DNA from: an uncultured Megasphaera sp.
GTDB taxonomy: Bacteria > Bacillota > Negativicutes > Veillonellales > Megasphaeraceae
Assembly: GCF_900539295.1 (NCBI RefSeq)
Contig: NZ_UQBH01000010.1
Span: 1 to 64,000, forward strand
Direction: 5' to 3'
Length of the DNA stretch: 64,000 nt
The notes below the pieces were generated by a model that worked only from the letters and a program-made list of their open reading frames with translations, did no database searches and had not been told where the DNA came from. The position numbers and the translations under genes are program-made. Positions 24,254-30,242 of this stretch are shown in pieces (the first letter of the stretch is position 1; the number at the start of each line of letters is the position of its first letter).

Positions 24254-24304
24254 AAGGATGCCCGCCAAGCACCGCAATAAGGGCAGTCAAAATGGGGCAT
24301 CCTT
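24254..24304. repeat. Inverted repeat between divergent genes
   Basis: AAGGATGCCC (24254-24263) pairs with GGGCATCCTT (24295-24304) around a 31-base loop. It lies upstream of both the GalT-like promoter and deoD, so it is not a terminator of either; it could be an operator or a remnant. The rest of the 354-base gap shows only candidate promoters. Confidence 0.6.
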
Positions 24305-24386
24305 AATTTCTTTATTATATGAAATTCTCCGCACCTTGTCAAATGGGTGCTGTCTGAAAAAATCATGAAAAATAGCGAAAATAGTG

Positions 24387-24415
24387 TGACGAAAACTAGA
24401 GTAATGTGGTATCAT
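24387..24415 (+). promoter_or_regulatory. Candidate promoter of the deoD-queE operon
   Basis: TGACGA (24387-24392), 17 bases and TATCAT (24410-24415); both boxes are imperfect. The leader of about 115 bases shows no known riboswitch. Confidence 0.35.
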
Positions 24416-24535
24416 ATGAAGTTGGGGACGTAGAAAAATAATCCATGGGCTTCCATGATTTTCACCCCATAACAGCCCTTTTATGCAAGTTGTGACAGAA
24501 TTTTAATAGGATGATGCTTAAAGGAGGAACTGTAC

Positions 24536-25243
24536 ATGAGTCTTCATATTGCCGCCCGCGACGGTGAAATCGCCGATCGAATCCTGCTTCCCGGCGATCC
24601 GCTGCGTGCCAAATATATTGCTGAAAATTTCTTAGATGATATCTTCTGCTATACCCGCGTCCGCAATATCCTCGGCTATACGGGAACCTATAAAGGCGTC
24701 CGCCTGTCCGTCCAGGGGACAGGTATGGGGATTCCTTCCATTTCTATTTATGCGACGGAACTGATGCGCGACTACGGCGTGAAAAAGCTGATCCGCGTCG
24801 GTACCTGCGGGGCCATGCGCCGCGATATCAAGCTCCGCGACGTCATCATGGCCCAGGGGGCGACGACCGATTCGTCGATCATCCGCAACATTTTCGGCGG
24901 CTCGATCAACTACGCACCCTTAGCTGACTTTACCCTGCTGTGCCAGGCTTACGGCCAGGCGGCGGCCCTCGGCGTTCCGGCCCGGGTGGGCAACGTCGTC
25001 TCCGTCGACCGTTTTTACGACGAAGAAATCGACAATGAAAAACTGACCCAGTACGGCATCATGGCCGTTGAAATGGAAACGGCCGGCCTCTATACGGCAG
25101 CTGCCAAACACGGTGCCAAGGCCCTGGGCTTATTTACCGTCAGTGACCATTTACTGACCGGCGAGGCCTGCACGGCAGAAGAACGGCAGACTTCTTTTGA
25201 TGATATGATCCAGATCGCCTTGGAAACGGCCATCTTGGAATGA
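24536..25243 (+). CDS. deoD: Purine-nucleoside phosphorylase, DeoD type
   Basis: This 235-residue enzyme splits purine (deoxy)nucleosides with phosphate to base and (deoxy)ribose-1-phosphate. It is the hexameric bacterial type: MSLHIAARDGEIADRILLPG with His4, GDPLRAKYIA, GTGMGIPSISIYATEL, AVEMETAGLY for ribose binding, and TVSDHLLTGE with the catalytic Asp. AAAGGAGG is 9 bases before the ATG. It leads an operon with an amidohydrolase and queD/queE. Whether the link to 7-deazapurine genes is functional is open. Confidence 0.95.
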   Translation: MSLHIAARDGEIADRILLPGDPLRAKYIAENFLDDIFCYTRVRNILGYTGTYKGVRLSVQGTGMGIPSISIYATELMRDYGVKKLIRVGTCGAMRRDIKLRDVIMAQGATTDSSIIRNIFGGSINYAPLADFTLLCQAYGQAAALGVPARVGNVVSVDRFYDEEIDNEKLTQYGIMAVEMETAGLYTAAAKHGAKALGLFTVSDHLLTGEACTAEERQTSFDDMIQIALETAILE

Positions 25244-25250
25244 GGTAATT

Positions 25251-26075
25251 ATGAAAGCGAAAGAATTACGAATTATCGACAGCCATTTTCACTTCTGTGA
25301 CTTCCCCGGTTTCGACCAGGTAGCTCTGGCTGCGGGCTATACCAATACGGAAGCATCACTGCATCAGGCTTTTGAAGAAAACAACGTCGTCCACGGCGTC
25401 GTCATGAGCAATAAGACCTTAGATGCCAAAAAACATAACTATCCCGATTACATGAGCTACTGCATCGGCATCGACAGCCTGACCGGCAAGGACGATATGG
25501 AAAATATCGCCGCCAATGTCGAAGAAAACCTGAAGCGCAGTCAGTGCTGCGGCATCAAGCTCTATCCGGGCTACAGCCATATTTACGTCTATGATGAGTG
25601 GTATGACCCGATCTATGAATTGGCCGAAAAATACGATAAGCCCGTAGCTATCCATACGGGGCTGACGGCGACGGCCAATGCCCTTTTAAAGTACAGCCAT
25701 CCCCTGACCCTCGACGAGGCCGCCGTGCGCCATCCGAACGTTCAGCTGGTCATGTGCCACATCGGCAATCCTTTCTTACAGGACGCCATTGCCGTCTTAG
25801 AAAAGAACCACAATGTCGCCGTCGATTTGTCGGGCCTCCTCGAAGGCAAGGTCCCCGATATGGTCGCTTTCCTGCGCAGTAAGCGGGGCTACATTTCCAT
25901 GCTGCGGGACTGGCTCAAATACCTCGGTGCCTACGACCGGGTCATGTTCGGAACGGACTGGCCTCTGGCCAATATTTCCGACTACGTTTCATTTGTAAAA
26001 GGTTTCATCCCCGAAGCCTATTGGGATGACGTATTCTTTAATAATGCCAACCGCATCTACAAGCTGGGCTTATAA
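25251..26075 (+). CDS. Amidohydrolase family protein (TIM barrel)
   Basis: This 274-residue protein is of the amidohydrolase-2 (ACMSD/TatD-like) group. RIIDSHFHFCD near residue 10 is the first metal-binding motif, GIKLYPGYSHIYV is a strand motif of this group, AIHTGL and MCHIGNP supply further His residues, and VMFGTDWPLANIS holds the late Asp. It probably hydrolyses a small C-N or lactone-type substrate; which one is unknown. It is 7 bases downstream of deoD and shares its transcript with queD and queE, so a substrate derived from purines or pterins is possible but unproven. Confidence 0.8.
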   Translation: MKAKELRIIDSHFHFCDFPGFDQVALAAGYTNTEASLHQAFEENNVVHGVVMSNKTLDAKKHNYPDYMSYCIGIDSLTGKDDMENIAANVEENLKRSQCCGIKLYPGYSHIYVYDEWYDPIYELAEKYDKPVAIHTGLTATANALLKYSHPLTLDEAAVRHPNVQLVMCHIGNPFLQDAIAVLEKNHNVAVDLSGLLEGKVPDMVAFLRSKRGYISMLRDWLKYLGAYDRVMFGTDWPLANISDYVSFVKGFIPEAYWDDVFFNNANRIYKLGL

Positions 26076-26107
26076 GCCTTTTGATGCACGATAAGGGAGG
26101 AAATTGT

Positions 26108-26437
26108 TTGTATACTGTAACCAAGCGGCTGGAAGTATCCGCATCTCATCACTTGGTCCTCGACTACGCCAGCAAATGTGAGAATCTCCACGGTCACAAC
26201 TGGATCATCCACGTGACCTGCCAGACAGAAACGCTTGACAGCAACGGCATGGTCGTCGACTTCAAAAAGATAAAGGACCTGGTCCACACTAAGATGGACC
26301 ATCAGAATTTAAACGACGTCTTTGATTTCAATCCGACGGCAGAAAACATTGCCAAGTGGATTTGTGACACCGTACCGAACTGCGTCCGCGTACAGGTTCA
26401 GGAAAGCGAAGGGAACGTGGCTGTCTATGAAGTATAG
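26108..26437 (+). CDS. queD: 6-carboxy-5,6,7,8-tetrahydropterin synthase
   Basis: This 109-residue QueD turns dihydroneopterin triphosphate (the FolE product) into 6-carboxytetrahydropterin. Zinc ligands His14, His28 and His30 (SASHHL, LHGHNW) and the catalytic Cys24 in SKCENLHGHN are all present, which separates it from the cysteine-shifted variants. The start is TTG, fixed by GGGAGG 7 bases upstream; an ATG at 26084 is in frame but has no ribosome site. It overlaps queE by 11 bases. Confidence 0.92.
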   Translation: MYTVTKRLEVSASHHLVLDYASKCENLHGHNWIIHVTCQTETLDSNGMVVDFKKIKDLVHTKMDHQNLNDVFDFNPTAENIAKWICDTVPNCVRVQVQESEGNVAVYEV

Positions 26438-27059
26438 CCTCTGCGTCAATGAGATCTTCGACAGCATCGACGGCGAAGGGAAGAAGGCTGGTCAGCTGGC
26501 CACCTTCATCCGCCTCTGCGGCTGCAACCTGCGCTGCTCCTACTGCGACACGACCTACGCCTTTACGGAAGGCAAGGATATGGACGTCGACGATATCCTG
26601 CGCCAGGTGACGTATCCCAACGTCACCCTGACCGGCGGGGAACCCCTCTGTCAGGATGTAGACGGACTCCTTTCGGCCCTTAAAGGCCACAGCGTCAATA
26701 TCGAAACCAACGGCAGCGTCGACATCGAACCGTATTTTAAGTATGACCACGTCTGGTTCACTGTCGACTATAAGAGCCTGTCGTCGGACATGTCCGGCCG
26801 GATGCTTTCGGAGAATTTTGAAAAGCTCCGCCCCCAGGATGTCCTGAAATTCGTCGTCGGCGATGAAGCCGACCTCAAGCAGGCCCTGGCCGTCTATGAA
26901 CGCTATCAGCCGAAGTGCGCCGTCTACGTCGGTGCCGTTTTCGGGAAAATAGAGCCTTCGCGCATCGTAGATTTTATGAAGGAACATGAGTTGACTGACT
27001 GGCATCTCCAGATTCAGCTCCACAAGATTATTTGGAACCCCGATTTGCGAGGGGTTTGA
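26427..27059 (+). CDS. queE: 7-carboxy-7-deazaguanine synthase (radical SAM)
   Basis: This 210-residue radical SAM enzyme contracts 6-carboxytetrahydropterin to 7-carboxy-7-deazaguanine. CGCNLRCSYCDTTYAF carries the CX3CX2C cluster (Cys33, Cys37, Cys40). NEIFDSIDGEG at the start and LTGGEPL are typical of QueE. The start ATG lies inside the end of queD. The next pathway step, QueC, is not in the window; QueF is near 15.4 kb. A strong terminator follows directly, with its stem beginning 13 bases after the stop. Confidence 0.95.
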   Translation: MKYSLCVNEIFDSIDGEGKKAGQLATFIRLCGCNLRCSYCDTTYAFTEGKDMDVDDILRQVTYPNVTLTGGEPLCQDVDGLLSALKGHSVNIETNGSVDIEPYFKYDHVWFTVDYKSLSSDMSGRMLSENFEKLRPQDVLKFVVGDEADLKQALAVYERYQPKCAVYVGAVFGKIEPSRIVDFMKEHELTDWHLQIQLHKIIWNPDLRGV

Positions 27060-27071
27060 CTTTGAAACGAC

Positions 27072-27113
27072 AAAACGCCGTTATCCGCAGAGCTGCGGGT
27101 AACGGCGTTTTTT
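27072..27113. terminator. Bidirectional terminator overlapping the exonuclease stop codon
   Basis: AAAACGCCGTTA (27072-27083) pairs with TAACGGCGTTTT (27100-27111), with CCGCAG/TGCGG inside. The stop codon of the minus-strand exonuclease gene lies within the stem. Confidence 0.88.
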
Positions 27114-27716
27114 AAAGATGGCCCGGTCATCTTCCAGCATCTGGTGGAAGCAGAACAGGGTCGCGTCCGTATCGGTCAGGCTGTCGTGCCAGCTGCGGCG
27201 GCTGTCATAGCCGTAATAGGCGGCACAATTTCGAAGCTTGTCATAGGTGATGGTCTTCGTTTCCTTATAATGGATGAGGGAAAAAGCCTCGGCCAAGTCG
27301 AGATAGATGTCGCGGTCGGGCAGGACGACGCCTGATTCATAGAGGCGTTCGATATCGTTAAAGGTACCGTAGCCGACGATGAGGTCTGCGTCCATGAAAA
27401 GACGGCTGACTTCATCGGCCCAGAGGATGAAGGGATCTTCGTGGGCCACTTGCTCCGGCGTGATGTGATTGACTTCCATCGCTTCGTCCCATCGCTCCGT
27501 GTGGATGGGTCTGAAATAGCGGTTCAAGAGAACCTGGCCAAAACCGTTCATGATGGAAAGCTGAATGATTTCGGCATCTGCCGTAAGTCCTGTCGTCTCT
27601 AAATCGAGGGTCAGGATGCGGGCCGGGTTGAGTGTCCGGATCGTTTTTTTGATGGCCGGCGACAGGCGAATGCTTTGTCGGCGAGCCTTTTCTTTTTTGG
27701 ACAGCATCTTTTTCAT
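27081..27716 (-). CDS. DnaQ-like 3'-5' exonuclease (DEDDh)
   Basis: This 211-residue exonuclease has the DEDDh motifs: ILTLDLETTGL (Exo I, DxE), IVGYGTFNDIERL (Exo II) and SWHDSLTDTDATLFCF (Exo III, H and D). A basic N-terminal tail of about 30 residues (KKEKARRQSIRLS) may bind nucleic acid. It is a stand-alone protein, not fused to a polymerase, so a repair or RNA-processing role is possible. The start ATG has AAAGGAGG 7 bases upstream. That ribosome site is one arm of an 18-bp inverted repeat that also contains the promoter -10 in its loop. Confidence 0.85.
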   Translation of the reverse strand: MKKMLSKKEKARRQSIRLSPAIKKTIRTLNPARILTLDLETTGLTADAEIIQLSIMNGFGQVLLNRYFRPIHTERWDEAMEVNHITPEQVAHEDPFILWADEVSRLFMDADLIVGYGTFNDIERLYESGVVLPDRDIYLDLAEAFSLIHYKETKTITYDKLRNCAAYYGYDSRRSWHDSLTDTDATLFCFHQMLEDDRAIFKKRRYPQLCG

Positions 27717-27718
27717 GG

Positions 27719-27769
27719 AAAAACCTCCTTTCTTCACAATGCTATATTATATGAAGAAAGGAGGTTTTT
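27719..27769 (-). terminator. 18-bp hairpin: terminator of the aldehyde dehydrogenase gene and SD-sequestering element
   Basis: A perfect 18-bp inverted repeat (27719-27736 with 27752-27769) has a 15-base loop. On the minus strand its second arm ends in TTTTT and contains the AAGGAGG ribosome site of the exonuclease gene. Read-through RNA from upstream would fold it; RNA started at the internal promoter would not contain the first arm. Confidence 0.75.
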
Positions 27770-27774
27770 GTCAA
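27746..27774 (-). promoter_or_regulatory. Consensus promoter nested in the hairpin
   Basis: On the minus strand TTGACA (27774-27769), a spacer of exactly 17 bases, and TATAAT (27751-27746). The spacer is one arm of the inverted repeat and the -10 is in its loop. Confidence 0.85.
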
Positions 27775-27803
27775 TTTATGATAGGAAATGAGCGGGCGGA
27801 GTA

Positions 27804-29282
27804 TTATTCGTAGTAGCCGTTCGGTTTTTCCGAGAAGTTGATGAGGATGTTCTTGGTCTGCATGTAGTGGAACATAGTCGACTTATCCGTTTCACGGCCG
27901 ATACCGGAGAGCTTGTAGCCGCCGAAAGGAGCGCCGGCAGGCAGGGCATTGTAGGTGTTGACCCACATACGGCCCGTCTGTACACCTTTCGCTACGCGCA
28001 GGGCACGGTTGATGTCGCGGGTCCATACGGCGCCGCCGAGACCGTAGATGCTGTCGTTAGCCATATCGATGACTTCTTCTTCCGTATCGAAGGGGATGAT
28101 GACGACGACGGGCCCGAAGATTTCTTCCTGGGCGATGCGCATGCTGTTCTTGACGTCGGCAAAGATAGTCGGACGGATGAAGTTGCCTTTTTCGAGGCCG
28201 TCGGTGGTGATCTTTTCACCGCCGCATACCAAGCGGGCACCTTCTTGTTTGCCGAGTTCGATGTAGCTCAAAATCTTTTCCAGCTGCCGTTCGTCGACCT
28301 GAGCGCCCATCTGCGTTTCTTTCAGCCAAGGCAGGCCGACTTTGACGCGGTTGAAGCGTTCAGCCAGTTCGTTTACGAATTTGTCGTAAATGCTGCGCTG
28401 TACGAAGATACGGGAACCGGCGCTGCAGACTTGGCCCTGGTTGAAGAGGATGCCGAATTCGGCGCCTTCCATAGCCATGTCCCATTTGCAGTCTTCGAAG
28501 AAGATGTTGGCCGATTTACCGCCAAGTTCCAACGTAGCTGGAATGAGTTTTTCCTGAGCTGCCTTATAGACGTCGCGGCCGATTTCCGTCGAGCCCGTGA
28601 AGGCCAATTTTTGGATGTCCGGATGGTCGAGGAGATACTGGCCGGAGCGGGAGCCCTTGCCGGTAATGATGTTGACGACACCGTCAGGCAGGACGCCTTC
28701 TAAGAGGTGCATCAATTCGAGGAGACTGAGGGACGTCGAGCTCGACGGCTTGAGGACGATCGTGCAGCCGGCAGCCAGGGCCGGAGCCAGTTTCCAAGCA
28801 CCCATGAGGAAGGGGAAGTTCCAAGGAATGACCTGGCCGACGACACCAATCGGTTCATGGATGACGATACTCATCATGTTTTCATCGAGGCTCGATACGC
28901 GGCCTTCTTCGTCGCGGAGGACGGCGGCGAAGTAACGGAAGTGGTCGGCACTGTAGGGGATGTCGATGTTTCTCGTTTCACGAATCGGCTTGCCGTTGTC
29001 GAGGGATTCGATGAGCGCTAATTTATCGGCGTTCTGGTCGATAACATCAGCGATTTTCAAGAGGATATTCTGCCGGTCGATGGGCGATACTTTTTTCCAA
29101 GCCGGGAAAGCGGCTTCGGCTGCGCGGACGGCAGCGTCGACGTCTTCCTTAGTTGCTTCGGCACAAACCGAAAGCTGTTCACCGTTCGAAGGATTGAAGG
29201 CTTTGAAGGTAGCGCCGTCGCTGGCGGGAACCCATTTGCCGTTAATATAGAGGTCGTAAGATGAGCGAATTGCATTTTCCAT
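27804..29282 (-). CDS. NAD(P)-dependent aldehyde dehydrogenase
   Basis: This is a 492-residue member of the ALDH superfamily. PWNFPFLMGAWKLAPALAAG and FTGSTEIGRDV form the cofactor site, LELGGKS holds the general base Glu252, and FNQGQVCSAGSRIFVQ the catalytic Cys286. EEIFGPVVVIIPFDTEEE and the late GGYKLSGIGRE are also standard. Overall it resembles betaine, phenylacetaldehyde and other broad-range aldehyde dehydrogenases; the substrate is not clear. AAAGGGAG precedes the ATG by about 9 bases. The frame is open further upstream but only through the promoter. It forms a single-gene unit. Confidence 0.92.
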   Translation of the reverse strand: MENAIRSSYDLYINGKWVPASDGATFKAFNPSNGEQLSVCAEATKEDVDAAVRAAEAAFPAWKKVSPIDRQNILLKIADVIDQNADKLALIESLDNGKPIRETRNIDIPYSADHFRYFAAVLRDEEGRVSSLDENMMSIVIHEPIGVVGQVIPWNFPFLMGAWKLAPALAAGCTIVLKPSSSTSLSLLELMHLLEGVLPDGVVNIITGKGSRSGQYLLDHPDIQKLAFTGSTEIGRDVYKAAQEKLIPATLELGGKSANIFFEDCKWDMAMEGAEFGILFNQGQVCSAGSRIFVQRSIYDKFVNELAERFNRVKVGLPWLKETQMGAQVDERQLEKILSYIELGKQEGARLVCGGEKITTDGLEKGNFIRPTIFADVKNSMRIAQEEIFGPVVVIIPFDTEEEVIDMANDSIYGLGGAVWTRDINRALRVAKGVQTGRMWVNTYNALPAGAPFGGYKLSGIGRETDKSTMFHYMQTKNILINFSEKPNGYYE

Positions 29283-29351
29283 GAATAAACACTCCCTTTT
29301 CGTATAATTTGATATTTTAAATAAAAATAATTCTTTGTTATTGCTAAATGC

Positions 29352-29381
29352 ATTATAGCATAAGTGTACGAAAATGGTCAA
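29352..29381 (-). promoter_or_regulatory. Promoter of the aldehyde dehydrogenase gene
   Basis: On the minus strand TTGACC (29381-29376), 18 bases and a perfect TATAAT (29357-29352). Confidence 0.72.
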
Positions 29382-29420
29382 TATTGTGCCAAAAGGAACG
29401 TAATACAAAATGGTTTATGT

Positions 29421-29458
29421 TTGCAAATAACAGTAAAGCACGCTAAAATAGATAGCGT
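29421..29458 (+). promoter_or_regulatory. Promoter of the HAD phosphatase gene with palindromic operator
   Basis: TTGCAA (29421-29426) and TAAAAT (29444-29449) have a 17-base spacer. The palindrome ACGCTA (29440-29445) / TAGCGT (29453-29458) covers the -10 and start site, as expected for a repressor site. Confidence 0.6.
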
Positions 29459-29491
29459 ACACAATAAGTATAGATTTTAGGAGTACAGCTA

Positions 29492-30139
29492 ATGTATAAA
29501 TACGTTTTATTTGACCTCGACGGAACCTTGACCGATTCCCAAGAGGGCATTATCAATTCTGTGGCCTATGCCTTAGAAAAGCTCGGTGTCCCTTCCAAAG
29601 GCCGCCTCGATCCGCACGTCATCGTCGGACCTCCGCTCTTAGATACCTTTGAAGGCTACTACGGCTTTTCTCCGGAAAAGGCCCGCCGGGCTTATGCCTT
29701 CTTTCAGGAACGGTACAGCACCATAGGTAAGTTTGAAAACCGTGCCTTTGAAGGCATCGTTCCTTTATTAAAGAATTTAAAAGAGAAGGGCATCCGTTCC
29801 TTTGTCGCCACGTCGAAGCCGCAAGTCCACGCCGAAGCGATTTGCGAAAAGTTCGGCCTGGCACCGTATTTGGAATCTATTGCCGGTCCGGCTGTGGGAG
29901 GTACCGACACCAAGTCCGACGTCATGGCCCGGATCTTGAAAGGCATCGGTCCCGTTGAAAAGGGAGAAGCCGTCATGGTTGGCGACCGCAAATTCGACAT
30001 CATCGGCGCCCATGAATTGGGACTGCCCGTCATTTACGCCGCCTATGGCTACGGCAATCCGGCCGAGCGAAAGGAATACGGCCCTGACTACATCGCCGAA
30101 ACCGTAGAGGACCTGGAAAAGCTGCTGCTTTCCGATTGA
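29492..30139 (+). CDS. HAD-superfamily phosphatase (Gph/PhoSphatase-like)
   Basis: This 215-residue HAD hydrolase has motif I FDLDGTLTDS (nucleophile Asp8, Asp10), motif II FVATSKPQ, and motif III/IV with MVGDRKFDIIGAHELGLPVI. The helical cap between residues 15 and 80 is of the C1 type seen in phosphoglycolate phosphatases and pyrophosphatases (PpaX-like). The substrate is not determined. It follows its own promoter with AGGAG upstream of the ATG. It forms a single-gene unit followed by about 100 bases with no clear terminator. Confidence 0.88.
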   Translation: MYKYVLFDLDGTLTDSQEGIINSVAYALEKLGVPSKGRLDPHVIVGPPLLDTFEGYYGFSPEKARRAYAFFQERYSTIGKFENRAFEGIVPLLKNLKEKGIRSFVATSKPQVHAEAICEKFGLAPYLESIAGPAVGGTDTKSDVMARILKGIGPVEKGEAVMVGDRKFDIIGAHELGLPVIYAAYGYGNPAERKEYGPDYIAETVEDLEKLLLSD

Positions 30140-30197
30140 CTCGGTGGCGGCCACGGACTCAAGGTGTGCCGTACTGATGAGTATATACTGATTTTTA

Positions 30198-30226
30198 TAT
30201 AATTTATGTTATTTAAAACATATAAT
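30198..30226 (+). promoter_or_regulatory. Two TATAAT boxes before the M16 peptidase gene
   Basis: TATAAT occurs at 30198-30203 and 30221-30226 in a short AT-rich stretch. No good -35 is seen for either, and the second is only 16 bases from the start codon. Confidence 0.35.
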
Positions 30227-30242
30227 GATAAGGAGCGTTTTT

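Noticed and set aside
24416..24535. Purine riboswitch upstream of deoD
   Set aside because: No purine aptamer core or matching three-way junction could be seen in the leader.
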